A stretch of 64,000 nt of DNA, from positions 124,001 to 188,000 of the forward strand of contig NZ_LGDD01000001.1 in assembly GCF_001279695.1 (NCBI RefSeq). Direction: 5' to 3'. The notes under the pieces were generated by a model. The model was not told where the DNA came from. It saw only the letters and a program-made list of their open reading frames with translations, and searched no databases. The position numbers and the translations under genes were made by a program. This DNA is from Streptomyces sp. WM6378 (GTDB lineage: Bacteria > Actinomycetota > Actinomycetes > Streptomycetales > Streptomycetaceae). Shown here one piece after another: positions 43,390 through 52,330 of the stretch (its first letter is position 1; the number at the start of each line of letters is the position of its first letter).

Positions 43390-43458
43390 CAGCCCGTCCG
43401 GCGTCTGAGGACGAGCGCCCTTAAGGCGCGATCGGGGGTCTGGGGGCGGGGCCCCAGG
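43390..43458 (-). repeat. Dispersed intergenic repeat, copy B
   Basis: The reverse complement of 689-755 with about 90% identity over 67-69 bp. It includes AAGGGCGCTCGTCCTCA and GACGCCGGACGGGCTG. It lies in the 493-bp non-coding gap before mshC, which otherwise holds only repeats and no convincing ORF. Confidence 0.7.
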
Positions 43459-43469
43459 AGCCACTGTCA

Positions 43470-43518
43470 CCCCACCCCACCCCCGGAGGGTTTCGGGAAG
43501 GGGTGGGGTGGGGTGGGG
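43470..43518 (+). repeat. G-rich dispersed repeat, copy 3, within a long hairpin
   Basis: CCCCACCCCACCCC on the left and GGGGTGGGGTGGGG on the right flank CGGAGGGTTTCGGGAA, so this copy can fold on itself. The right half equals the repeat at 25412. A further GGGGTCTGGGGCGGAGCC motif follows at 43524, as in copy A's reverse complement. Confidence 0.65.
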
Positions 43519-43655
43519 CTTCCCGGGGTCTGGGGCGGAGCCCCAGCAGGGGGAGGCTGGTTAGCACCTCCCGGCGCTGGGGCGCAAGAGGGTCGATTCG
43601 GCCAAGCGCGGGATCCGGTTCGTATCCGGAAGCCGCGTCCGGTTACGCTCAAGAC

Positions 43656-44885
43656 ATGCATGCCTGGCCCGCTTCTGAGGTCCCCGCCCTGCCCGGCAAG
43701 GGCCGCGACCTCCGGATCCACGACACCGCGACCGGCGGTCGAGTCACCCTCGACCCCGGTCCCGTCGCCCGTATCTACGTCTGCGGGATCACCCCGTACG
43801 ACGCGACCCACATGGGTCACGCGGCGACCTACAACGCGTTCGACCTCGTTCAGCGCGTGTGGCTCGACACCAAGCGGCAGGTTCACTACGTCCAGAACGT
43901 GACGGACGTGGACGACCCCTTGCTGGAGCGAGCCATCCGCGACGGCAAGGACTGGGTGGAACTCGCCGAGGGCGAGACCGCGCTGTTCCGCGAGGACATG
44001 ACCGCCCTGCGACTGCTCCCCCCGAAGCACTACATCGGCGCGGTCGAGGCGATACCGGGGATCGTCCCGCTCGTCGAACGGCTGCGGGACGCGGGAGCCG
44101 CGTACGAGCTCGAAGGGGACGTCTACTTCTCCGTCGAGAGCGACCCGCACTTCGGCGAGGTGTCGCACTACGACGCCGCCGCCATGAAGGCGCTGTCCGC
44201 CGAGCGCGGCGGCGACCCCGAGCGGCCCGGCAAGAAGAACCCGCTCGACCCGATGCTGTGGATGGCCGCCCGCGAGGGCGAGCCGAGCTGGGACGGCGCC
44301 TCGCTCGGGCGCGGCCGCCCCGGCTGGCACATCGAGTGCGTCGCCATCGCCCTCGACCACCTCGGCATGGGCTTCGACGTGCAGGGCGGCGGCTCCGACC
44401 TGATCTTCCCGCACCACGAGATGGGTGCTTCCCACGCCCAGGCGCTGACCGGCGAGTACCCCTTCGCCAAGGCGTACGTGCACGCCGGCATGGTCGCTCT
44501 GGGCGGCGAGAAGATGTCCAAGTCCAAGGGCAACCTGGTCTTCGTCTCGAAGCTGCGGCGCGACGGCGTCGACCCGGCCGCCATACGCCTCACCCTGCTC
44601 GCCCACCACTACCGGGCCGACTGGGAGTGGACCGACCAGGTGCTCCAGGACGCCGTCGAGCGTCTCGGGCGCTGGCGGGCCGCCGTGTCGCGGCCCGACG
44701 GGCCGTCCGCGGACGCGCTGGTCGAGGAGGTCCGCGAGGCCCTCGCCAACGACCTCGACGCGCCCGCCGCGCTCGCCGCGGTGGACCGCTGGGCCGAGCG
44801 CCAGGACGCCGACGGCGGCACGGACGAGGCCGCCCCCGGTCTCGTCTCCCGTACGGTCGACGCCCTCCTCGGTGTCGCCCTCTAG
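43656..44885 (+). CDS. mshC: Mycothiol ligase MshC (Cys:GlcN-Ins ligase)
   Basis: A 409-residue class I synthetase-fold enzyme that joins cysteine to GlcN-Ins in mycothiol synthesis. The opening [20 protein letters not shown], the zinc-Cys/HIGH region [21 protein letters not shown] (about residue 43) and [21 protein letters not shown] (about 288) separate MshC from CysS. The conserved [15 protein letters not shown] supplies a further zinc ligand. ATG 43656 has no ribosome binding site but follows GGTTACGCT by 6 bp, so it is probably leaderless. It ends in a strong terminator. Confidence 0.96.
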   Translation: MHAWPASEVPALPGKGRDLRIHDTATGGRVTLDPGPVARIYVCGITPYDATHMGHAATYNAFDLVQRVWLDTKRQVHYVQNVTDVDDPLLERAIRDGKDWVELAEGETALFREDMTALRLLPPKHYIGAVEAIPGIVPLVERLRDAGAAYELEGDVYFSVESDPHFGEVSHYDAAAMKALSAERGGDPERPGKKNPLDPMLWMAAREGEPSWDGASLGRGRPGWHIECVAIALDHLGMGFDVQGGGSDLIFPHHEMGASHAQALTGEYPFAKAYVHAGMVALGGEKMSKSKGNLVFVSKLRRDGVDPAAIRLTLLAHHYRADWEWTDQVLQDAVERLGRWRAAVSRPDGPSADALVEEVREALANDLDAPAALAAVDRWAERQDADGGTDEAAPGLVSRTVDALLGVAL

Positions 44886-44915
44886 TCACAGGACAGCACC
44901 AACCGGCTCTGTCCG

Positions 44916-44960
44916 AACCGCCCTTGGACTCCTCGTGAGTCCGGGGGCGGTTTCGTTTTT
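44916..44960 (+). terminator. Intrinsic terminator after mshC
   Basis: AACCGCCC...GGGCGGTT with an inner GGACTC/GAGTCC stem is followed by TCGTTTTT, a true T-run. It begins 31 bp after the mshC stop. Confidence 0.9.
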
Positions 44961-45010
44961 CCTGGGCCCACCCCATGGTCCAATGCTCGTTTGTGCGCTA
45001 AACACGCTCT

Positions 45011-48000
45011 ATGCAATCACCAATATGCACGAGAGTGGCGCTCGCGGGAGCAGCCGTGCTCGGTCTGCTCGCGGTGTTCGCTGGGCCCGGCAGCGCGCAG
45101 GCCGCCGCGCCCGCCGACACCCCCGCCGATACCTCCGTAGGAAACGTGACCGGCTTCGAAGCCGCCGCGGGCTCCGTCTTCAAGCTGCACGCGGGCGCGG
45201 CCGAGGCCCGGGTCGGCTTCGTCACCGCGGACACCTTCCGCATCGAGCTCGCCCCGGACGGCGAGTTCACCGACCCGGCCGGCTCCGACATCGTCCTGCC
45301 GCAGGGCAAGCCGCCCGCCGCCCGCTGGAAGGACAAGGGCGACCGTTACGAGCTGAGCACCGACAAGGTCACCCTGCGCGCCTTCAAGTCCCCGCTCCGC
45401 TTCGCCCTCTACAAGGCGGACGGCACCCAGCTCTGGGCCGAGACCAAGCCGCTGAGCTGGACCAAGGACACCACCACCCAGACCCTGTCGCGCGGCGCCA
45501 CCGAGCAGTTCTACGGCGGCGGCATGCAGAACGGCCGGGGCAACACCTCGCACCGCGACCAGACGGTCCAGGTCGGCGTCGACGACAACTGGAACGACGG
45601 CGGTCACCCCAACTCCGTCCCGTTCTACCTCTCGACGGCCGGCTACGGCGTCTTCCGCAACACGTACGCCCCCAATACGTACGTGTTCGGGCAGCCCGTC
45701 ACCGCGAGCGCCAAGGAACAGCGCTTCGACGCCTACTACTTCGCGGGCGATGCGAAGCAAGTCATCGGCGACTACACCCAGTTGACCGGCAAGCCGTTCC
45801 TGCCGCCGGTCTACGGGCTCGAACCCGGCGACTCCGACTGCTATCTGCACAACGCCAACCGCGGCGAGCGCCACACCCTCGACGCCCTCAAGATCGCGGA
45901 CGCGTACAGGACCAACGACATGCCGAACGGCTGGATGCTGGTCAACGACGGCTACGGCTGCGGCTACGAGAACCTGCCCGAGACCGCCAAGGGCCTGCAG
46001 AACGACTCCATGCAGATGGGCCTGTGGACCGAGGACGGCCTCGACAAGCTCGCCGACCAGGTCAAGGCGGGCCAGCGCGTCGCCAAGCTCGACGTCGCCT
46101 GGGTCGGCGACGGATACAAGCACGCGCTGGACGGCTGCAAGGCCGCCTATCAGGGCATCGAGGCCAACAGCGACGCGCGCGGCTTCACCTGGGCCCCGGA
46201 GAGCTGGTCCGGCGCGCAGCGCTGCGGCGTCCAGTGGTCCGGTGACCAGTCGGGCGGCTGGGAGAACATCCGCTGGCAGATCCCGACGTACGCGGGCGCG
46301 ACCCTCTCGGGCCTCGCCTACACCAGCGGCGACATCGACGGCATCTTCGGCGGCAGCCCCAAGACGTACACGCGCGACCTCCAGTGGAAGTCGTTCCTGC
46401 CCGCCGTGATGACCATGGACGGCTGGGCCGCGAGCGACAAGCAGCCCTACCAGTACGGCGAGCCCTACACCTCGATCAACCGCGGCTACCTCAAGCTCAA
46501 GGAGTCGCTGCTGCCCTACATGTACTCCTATGCCCACGAGGCGACCAAGACCGGCATCGGGCCCGTCCGGCCACTGGCTCTCGAATACCCGAACGATCCG
46601 AAGGCCGCCACCGACGCCGCCAAGTACGAGTTCCTGTCCGGCGAGGACTTCCTGGTCGCCCCGGTCTACCAGGACACGACCGTACGCAACGGGATCTACC
46701 TGCCCCAGGGCACCTGGATCGACTACTGGAGCGGGCGCACGTACCAGGGCCCGACCACCGTCGACAACTACAGCGCGCCGCTCGACACGCTGCCCCTGTT
46801 CGTGAAGGCGGGCGCCGCCGTCCCGATGTGGCCCGGCATCCGCTCCTACCAGGACCGCACCGCGAACTCGCCGCTCGCCTGGGACATCTACCCGCAGGGC
46901 CGCTCCTCCTTCCAGCTGTACGAGGACGACGGCGTGACCCGCGCCAACCGGACCGGCGCCTATGCGACCCAGCGCGCCGACGTCTCGGCCCCGCAGCGTG
47001 GCTCTGGCGACGTGACCGTCCAAGTGGGCGCCAGCAAGGGCGGGTTCAAGGGCAAGCAGACCGCCCGCCCCTACGAGCTGACGCTGCACACCGGCAGCGC
47101 GCCCGCCAAGGTCGAGGTCCAGGGGAGCCGGCTCGCGCGGCTCGGCTCGAAGGCCGCGTACGACAAGGCCGCCACCGGCTGGTTCTACGACCCGAGCGAC
47201 CGGGGCGGCGTGGTTGTGGTGAAGACCGCGACCCTGCGCACGGACAAGGCCTTCGAGGTGAAGCTCAAGGACACCAGCGCCGTGGGCGGCCGCACCCCGG
47301 GCGACCGGGTCGCGCTGGCCGCGCCCGCCGGGCAGGAGCTCGGCGCGGGTGCGCCCGGCAAGGTGGCCGTGGACGTCACCGCCGGAGCCAAGGACGCGAC
47401 CGGTGTCCGGGTGTCCGTCGCCGCACCGGCCGGGTGGGCCGTAACCCCGGCCGCCGCGCTCGAACGGATCCCGGCCGGCGCCACCCGGCGCGTCGAGGTG
47501 GGCGTCACTCCCGCCAAGGACGTCAGGCCCGGCGAGGTCACGCTGAACGTCAACTCTGCGTCGAATCGAGGGAGTTCACAGCAGCGGATCGCGGTCTCCG
47601 TGATGCCGGCGCCGCCCGCGGCCGACACCTGGGCCAGCGACATGGTCTGGCTGACGTCGGCCAACGGGTACGGGCCGCCCGAACGCGACCGCTCCAACGG
47701 CGAGTCGGGGGCGGCCGACGGCCACATCCTCACACTCGCCGGGAAGACGTACGCCAAGGGGATCGGCGCCCATGCCGACTCCGACATCGAGGTCTACACC
47801 GGCGGGCGGTGCACCGCCTTCACCGCCGACGTCGGCATCGACGACGAGATCAACGGCTACGGGGAGGTCGCCTTCTCCGTCGAGGCGGACGGCAAGGTCC
47901 TGTGGACCTCGCCGAAGGTGACCGGAGCCTCGGCGACCGTGCCGGTCGACGTGCCGCTCGGCGGCGCCCGGCACGTCCACCTGAAGATCACCGACACCAA

Positions 48001-48058
48001 CAACTCGAAGTCCGGTGACCACGGGGACTGGGCCGCCGCCAAGTTCACCTGCGCCTAG
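45011..48058 (+). CDS. Secreted GH31 glycoside hydrolase with C-terminal NPCBM domain
   Basis: A 1015-residue secreted enzyme. The signal peptide ends near residue 32 (GSAQAAA). A GH31 N-terminal beta domain holds FYGGGMQNGRGN (about 166). The catalytic barrel contains the likely nucleophile in AKLDVAWVGDGY (about 360) and the acid/base Asp in QWSGDQSGGWENIRWQ (about 412). A C-terminal beta region and an Ig-like NEW3-type domain (about 775-860) precede an NPCBM-type module (DMVWLTSANGYGPPERDRS). Alpha-galactosidase or related alpha-glycosidase activity is the best guess. No ribosome binding site precedes the ATG. Confidence 0.87.
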   Translation: MQSPICTRVALAGAAVLGLLAVFAGPGSAQAAAPADTPADTSVGNVTGFEAAAGSVFKLHAGAAEARVGFVTADTFRIELAPDGEFTDPAGSDIVLPQGKPPAARWKDKGDRYELSTDKVTLRAFKSPLRFALYKADGTQLWAETKPLSWTKDTTTQTLSRGATEQFYGGGMQNGRGNTSHRDQTVQVGVDDNWNDGGHPNSVPFYLSTAGYGVFRNTYAPNTYVFGQPVTASAKEQRFDAYYFAGDAKQVIGDYTQLTGKPFLPPVYGLEPGDSDCYLHNANRGERHTLDALKIADAYRTNDMPNGWMLVNDGYGCGYENLPETAKGLQNDSMQMGLWTEDGLDKLADQVKAGQRVAKLDVAWVGDGYKHALDGCKAAYQGIEANSDARGFTWAPESWSGAQRCGVQWSGDQSGGWENIRWQIPTYAGATLSGLAYTSGDIDGIFGGSPKTYTRDLQWKSFLPAVMTMDGWAASDKQPYQYGEPYTSINRGYLKLKESLLPYMYSYAHEATKTGIGPVRPLALEYPNDPKAATDAAKYEFLSGEDFLVAPVYQDTTVRNGIYLPQGTWIDYWSGRTYQGPTTVDNYSAPLDTLPLFVKAGAAVPMWPGIRSYQDRTANSPLAWDIYPQGRSSFQLYEDDGVTRANRTGAYATQRADVSAPQRGSGDVTVQVGASKGGFKGKQTARPYELTLHTGSAPAKVEVQGSRLARLGSKAAYDKAATGWFYDPSDRGGVVVVKTATLRTDKAFEVKLKDTSAVGGRTPGDRVALAAPAGQELGAGAPGKVAVDVTAGAKDATGVRVSVAAPAGWAVTPAAALERIPAGATRRVEVGVTPAKDVRPGEVTLNVNSASNRGSSQQRIAVSVMPAPPAADTWASDMVWLTSANGYGPPERDRSNGESGAADGHILTLAGKTYAKGIGAHADSDIEVYTGGRCTAFTADVGIDDEINGYGEVAFSVEADGKVLWTSPKVTGASATVPVDVPLGGARHVHLKITDTNNSKSGDHGDWAAAKFTCA

Positions 48059-48067
48059 GCATACGGC

Positions 48068-48101
48068 GGGCGCCGGGCGGGAACGTGCCCACCCGGCGCC
48101 C
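48068..48101. terminator. Bidirectional hairpin between GH31 and Gln-rich gene
   Basis: A 10-bp stem GGGCGCCGGG/CCCGGCGCCC plus an inner GGG/CCC pairing, between convergent stops at 48058 and 48120. Confidence 0.7.
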
Positions 48102-48119
48102 TCTGTGCGGGAGTTGGCT

Positions 48120-48668
48120 CTACTGCTTGTTCACCACGATCGCCTGGATGACGCTGTTGGTGGTGTCGTAGAACCCGATGACCTGCTGCCCGAACGCGAA
48201 GGCCTCCTGGACCTCGTCATGGGTGACGGGGTTGGGGTTCGCGAGCTGGCGCCAGTTGCCGTCGATGAACAAGTACAGGATCGACGGCTGGCCGGGCAGC
48301 GGGGTCACGACGTCCCAGAACTTCGTGGCGATGCCGCTGACCAGGGCGGCGCTGTTGACCGCGGCCGGCAGCACGAGCGGCTGGCCGATGCCCTGCTGCT
48401 GGCCCTGCTGGCCGCCCATCTGCTGGAGCAGCTGCTGGTAGGGCTGCTGCTGGCCGAGCTGCTGGAGCTGCTGCTGGATCTGCGGCGGCAGCTGCTGGCC
48501 GATGCCCTGCTGGCTGTACTGCGGGGTGAAGCCCTGTTGGCCGAAGCCCTGCTGCTGGCCGAAGCCCTGCGGCGGGGACGTGCTGGGGCCCTGCTGGCCC
48601 ATCTGCTGGCCGTACTGCTGCTGTTGGTGCATCTGGTGCTGCTGGCTCATCTGCGGGGTGGTGCTCAT
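48120..48668 (-). CDS. Gln-rich protein with subtilase-shared C-terminal domain
   Basis: A 182-residue protein. Roughly the first 100 residues are a prion-like Gln/Gly-rich tract (about 42 Gln; blocks such as QGFGQQQGFGQQGF). The C-terminal 75 residues are folded-looking (FWDVVTPLPGQPSILYLF, then DGNWRQLANPNPV and AFAFGQQ). They align with the C-terminus of the adjacent subtilase: WD, P-P, LF-G-WR-L--P-P, V--AFA-G. No signal peptide. The ATG follows GGGAAGGTG. It lies 55 bp after the subtilase on the same strand, a probable operon. The function is unknown. Confidence 0.82.
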   Translation of the reverse strand: MSTTPQMSQQHQMHQQQQYGQQMGQQGPSTSPPQGFGQQQGFGQQGFTPQYSQQGIGQQLPPQIQQQLQQLGQQQPYQQLLQQMGGQQGQQQGIGQPLVLPAAVNSAALVSGIATKFWDVVTPLPGQPSILYLFIDGNWRQLANPNPVTHDEVQEAFAFGQQVIGFYDTTNSVIQAIVVNKQ

Positions 48669-48723
48669 GCGGGTGTCACCTTCCCTTTTGTGAGTTCCGC
48701 TAGCTGTCCGGTGTCCGTGACGC

Positions 48724-50460
48724 TCAGCCGGCGACCACCAGGCCGACGACCTCGTCGTCCGAGAACCAGACCCGTATGTCCGGCCGTCCGGCCGCGAAGG
48801 CGGAGTGCACCGCCTGGCGGAGTTCGGGCGCGGGGTCGTTCAGGTTGCGCCATGCGCCGGCCACGAACAGCCGGAGCCTCGGGGGCAGTTCATGGGGGTA
48901 CGGGATCAGTTCGTCCCAGTACCGTTCGGCCTGGCCGGTGCCGACCGTCGAGGGCATCAGACGGGTCACCGCGGCCTTGATGTCGGGCCGGTTGCCGATG
49001 CGCTGGGAGGCGGGCCGCTCCGGCGCGTCCTGCTGCGGGGAACCGGTCGACCGCAGGATCGTACGGGCCCGCTCCGGCGTCATCGGGTCCTGCCCGGTGG
49101 CCTTCAGCATGCCCTGGAGCGAGGCGAGGGCGCCGACCACGATGGGCGAGGCCGACGACGTACCGGAGAACGTGTCCGTGTACCAGGCGATCTCCTCGGC
49201 GCCGCCCTGGAGGTCGCCCGCCCGGTCCCAGAACCCGCCGGTCGTGGTGGTCTCGCGGCCCCAGCCCTGGGCGTCGATGCGGGCGCCGTAGTTGGAGAAC
49301 GCGAGCCGCGAGCGGTCCGGGCCGTGGTCGCGGCCGTGCGTGCCGGGCGGCGGGGCGCCCGCGCCCACCAGGACCGCGCCCGAGGACTGGTTGGACGGGT
49401 TGAAGGGGTTGCGCCAGTCCTGAGGGAAGCCCTCGGGGCGCCGCTCGTACAGCGCGTCGTCCAGGCTCTCGCCGCCGTTGCCGCCGGCCGCCACCACCAG
49501 GACGCCCTTCGCGGTCGCCCAGCGGATCGCCGCGAAGTCGTCCGGCCACCACTCGATCGGGACGTAGCCCTCCTGGTCGTCCCGGGCCTGGAAGTCGAAC
49601 CTCGGCCCCGGGCGGTGCAGTTCGATCAGGACGATGTCACCGGGCGAGAGCCGCTCGGCCGCGGCATGGACCGCCGCCGCCGTGCCGATGCCCTGGAACG
49701 AGGCGGCCGCCGTGACCGCCTCCGGGGCGATCCCGGTGATGCCCTTCTCGTCCCGGTCGCCGCCGATGACCCCGAGCACGGCCGTGCCGTGGTTGCGCCA
49801 CGCCAGGTCCTGCACCGGGTTGCCGACCACGATCCCGGCGAGCTTGTCCACCAGGTCCTCGTGGCCCAGCTGCCAGGCGCCCTCGACGTCGATGACGGTG
49901 ACGCCCTCGCCGGAGCCGCCCGGACGCAGCCATGCCCAGTAGGCGTCGACGCCCGCGGGCGCGGGGTTCAAGTAGCCCTGCCGGCCGGTGTAGTCGGGCG
50001 TCGCCGGGGCGCCCTCCTTCAGCCGCTTGATGGTCTCCTCGTCGCGTCCCGTCATCGAGGCGGGCACGGCGCCCGGCTTCACGTAGGCGGTCTCGACCTC
50101 GGGCAGCGCGGCGAGCCGTGCGCTCAGCTCCGTCACCCGCTCGCCGCCACCGCGTACCCGGTAGTAGAGGGACAGGTCCGGGAGCGCCTCGCGGGAGGTG
50201 CCCTGCGGGACCTGGGCCAGCCGCTCCTCGCGGCCGAACAGCGGTTCCAGGGCGATCTGTTCGTCGGTGAGGAACATCGAGAGAGCCGAGGTGTCGGCTC
50301 CGGAAGCCGACCGGACGCCCTCAGCGCCGACACGCAGCCGGGCCTCGGCCCGTGCGACGACGATCAGTTCCGGCTCGGCTCCGTGATAGGTGAATCCAGC
50401 TCCATCGGGTCCTGGCCCCGCCGTTCCGGGGTCCTGACCCGGGTGAATCCGATCGGTCAT
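48724..50460 (-). CDS. Signal-less S8 subtilisin-like serine peptidase
   Basis: A 578-residue subtilase. The catalytic triad is intact: Asp in VTVIDVEGAW (about residue 191), His in WRNHGTAVLGVIGG (about 222) and Ser in TFSGTSSASPIVVGAL (about 436), with the oxyanion Asn in VVAAGGNGGES. An N-terminal 160-residue region (SLYYRVRGGGERVTELSARL) may be a prodomain. There is no signal peptide or membrane helix, so it is probably intracellular. The last 75 residues (RYWDELIPYPHELPPRLRLF, then GAWRNLNDPAP) form the domain shared with the Gln-rich neighbour. A post-translational partner system is possible. Confidence 0.87.
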   Translation of the reverse strand: MTDRIHPGQDPGTAGPGPDGAGFTYHGAEPELIVVARAEARLRVGAEGVRSASGADTSALSMFLTDEQIALEPLFGREERLAQVPQGTSREALPDLSLYYRVRGGGERVTELSARLAALPEVETAYVKPGAVPASMTGRDEETIKRLKEGAPATPDYTGRQGYLNPAPAGVDAYWAWLRPGGSGEGVTVIDVEGAWQLGHEDLVDKLAGIVVGNPVQDLAWRNHGTAVLGVIGGDRDEKGITGIAPEAVTAAASFQGIGTAAAVHAAAERLSPGDIVLIELHRPGPRFDFQARDDQEGYVPIEWWPDDFAAIRWATAKGVLVVAAGGNGGESLDDALYERRPEGFPQDWRNPFNPSNQSSGAVLVGAGAPPPGTHGRDHGPDRSRLAFSNYGARIDAQGWGRETTTTGGFWDRAGDLQGGAEEIAWYTDTFSGTSSASPIVVGALASLQGMLKATGQDPMTPERARTILRSTGSPQQDAPERPASQRIGNRPDIKAAVTRLMPSTVGTGQAERYWDELIPYPHELPPRLRLFVAGAWRNLNDPAPELRQAVHSAFAAGRPDIRVWFSDDEVVGLVVAG

Positions 50461-50834
50461 CGCTTCCGCCGCTCCCCTCGGGTGCTGTGCTTGGCGTGCC
50501 TACGGGGACACACCCTGCTACCTCAGCGCCGGAACGTAAACCCCGCTCGCGCGAGCAAAGTTTGAAATCAAGCTGAATGGGCAACCCGTGCATTTGGACC
50601 GGAAACCGATGTCACGCCGCAATTAGGCCAAACACGGCGGGGGTTGGGGGCGCCCGGTGGGGTGCGAGCGGTCCCTGTGACAGGGAAGTTGACGTGTCTG
50701 TGCGGGGTGGCCGGATACGCATCCGGGCCACCGGCGCGACCGCTCCGGCCCGCTTTCCGGTTTACGACGACGGCGGGACCGGGGCGCGACCCGTTCCAAC
50801 TGCCAGCGGGGCGCGGTCTGTTGTGGGGGAGGGG
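50461..50834. other. Non-coding gap with one hairpin
   Basis: 374 bp between the aldehyde dehydrogenase stop and the subtilase start. I see no convincing gene. A hairpin GGTGGCC-GGAT/ATCC-GGCCACC at 50706-50732, with one bulged G, lies about 100 bp after the dehydrogenase stop and may end its transcript. The subtilase promoter should lie between 50461 and about 50700, where the sequence is locally AT-richer (50535-50640). Confidence 0.5.
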
Positions 50835-52241
50835 TCAAGAACCCGAAGGCTCTGCCCCGTGCCACACCGTGGTCACGTTGCAGAACTCCCGAATGCCGTG
50901 CCCGGACAACTCGCGCCCATACCCGGACCGCTTGATCCCCCCGAAGGGGAAAGCAGGATGAGACGCGGTCATCCCGTTGAAGAACACCCCGCCCGCCTGG
51001 AGGTCCCGTACGCAGCGCTCGACCTCGGCGCTTTCGCGGGTCCAGACGTTCGAACTGAGCCCGAACGGCGAGTCGTTGGCGACCGACACCGCCTCGTCGA
51101 GGTCCCGCACCCGGTACAGCGTGGCGACCGGACCGAACGTCTCCTCCTGGTGGATCCGCATGTCCGCGGTGATGCCGGCGAGGACCGTGGGCAGGTAGAA
51201 CCAGCCCCGGTCGCTCCCCTCGGGGCGGCTTCCGCCGCACAGGGCCCTCGCTCCCTTGCGTACGGCGTCGTCGACGAGCTCCTCCAGGTCGGTCCGGCCC
51301 TGCTCGCTCGCCAGCGGGCCGACGTCAGTGTCCTCCAGGAGCGGGTCGCCGATCTTCAACTCCCGCATTCCGGCGGCGAATTGCTCGGCGAACGCGTCGT
51401 AGACGTCCGTGTGGACGATGAAGCGCTTCGCGGCGATGCAGGACTGCCCGTTGTTCTGCACCCGGGCGGTCACCGCGGTCCGCGCGGCCCGCTCCACATC
51501 GGCGGAGGGGAGCACGAGATAGGGGTCGCTGCCGCCGAGTTCGAGCACCGTCTTCTTGATCTCGTCGCCGCAGATCGCCGCGACGGAGCGGCCCGCCGGC
51601 TCGCTGCCGGTCAGCGTCGCGGCCGCCACCCGACGGTCCCGCAGCACCTTCTCGACGCCGTCGGAGCCGATGAGCAGGGTCTGGAAGCAGCCGTCGGGGA
51701 AGCCCGCCCGGCGGAACAGGTCCTCCAGGTACAGCGCGGTCTGTGGCACGTTCGACGCGTGCTTGAGCAGGCCGACGTTGCCCGCCATCAGCGCGGGCGC
51801 GGCGAACCGTACGACCTGCCAGAGCGGGAAGTTCCACGGCATCACCGCGAGGACCACGCCGAGCGGCCGGTAGTGGACCCGGGCCCGCTCGGCGCCGGAG
51901 TCGTGGACGTCGTCCTGGGCGGGCTCCTCGTCGGCGAGCAGCGCCGCCGCGTGCTCGGCGTACCAGCGCATCGCCTTCGCGCACTTCGCCGCCTCGGCCC
52001 GCGCCGCCGCGATGGGCTTGCCCATCTCCAGGGTCATGGTGCGGGCGATGTCGTCCCGGTCGCCGTCGAGCAGGTCGGCGGCCCGCAGCACCAGCCGCGT
52101 CCGCTCGTCGAAGCGGGTCGTGCGGTAGCCGGCGAAGGCGGTCTCGGCCGTGGCGAGGCGGCGCTCCACCTCCTCGGGCCCCATGGCGCCGAAGCTCTTG
52201 AGCGTCTCACCGGTAGCCGGATTCACCGTGGCGATGGCCAT
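50835..52241 (-). CDS. NADP-type aldehyde dehydrogenase (succinate-semialdehyde dehydrogenase-like)
   Basis: A 468-residue aldehyde dehydrogenase. VMPWNFPLWQVVRFAAPALM is near residue 135, the catalytic general base lies in VLELGGSDPYLVLPSADV (about 233) and the nucleophile Cys in NNGQSCIAAKRFIVH (about 267). GGSDP is typical of succinate-semialdehyde dehydrogenases of the GabD/Sad group. ATG 52241 follows GGGAGG at a longish distance. The FucD locus 1.4 kb away lacks an aldehyde step, so no link is asserted. It is monocistronic. Confidence 0.88.
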   Translation of the reverse strand: MAIATVNPATGETLKSFGAMGPEEVERRLATAETAFAGYRTTRFDERTRLVLRAADLLDGDRDDIARTMTLEMGKPIAAARAEAAKCAKAMRWYAEHAAALLADEEPAQDDVHDSGAERARVHYRPLGVVLAVMPWNFPLWQVVRFAAPALMAGNVGLLKHASNVPQTALYLEDLFRRAGFPDGCFQTLLIGSDGVEKVLRDRRVAAATLTGSEPAGRSVAAICGDEIKKTVLELGGSDPYLVLPSADVERAARTAVTARVQNNGQSCIAAKRFIVHTDVYDAFAEQFAAGMRELKIGDPLLEDTDVGPLASEQGRTDLEELVDDAVRKGARALCGGSRPEGSDRGWFYLPTVLAGITADMRIHQEETFGPVATLYRVRDLDEAVSVANDSPFGLSSNVWTRESAEVERCVRDLQAGGVFFNGMTASHPAFPFGGIKRSGYGRELSGHGIREFCNVTTVWHGAEPSGS

Positions 52242-52330
52242 GACGTACGACACCTCCCGAAGGCACTGGTCCTTCGACCTTCCCGCGCGAGGGGAGGCGC
52301 CGCAACGCGAACCGGGGCCGGGCCCGGGGG

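Noticed and set aside
43656..44885. Cysteinyl-tRNA synthetase
   Set aside because: The N-terminus, the length (409 aa) and the [14 protein letters not shown] context match the shorter MshC; the CysS C-terminal extension is absent.
48400..48640. CTGCTG-type triplet repeats
   Set aside because: They are Gln codons (CAG) of the Gln-rich protein on the minus strand, not a non-coding microsatellite.
50644..50961. 105-codon open frame in the gap before the aldehyde dehydrogenase
   Set aside because: No ribosome binding site, Arg/Pro/Ala-rich shadow composition, and it runs into the antisense of the dehydrogenase gene.
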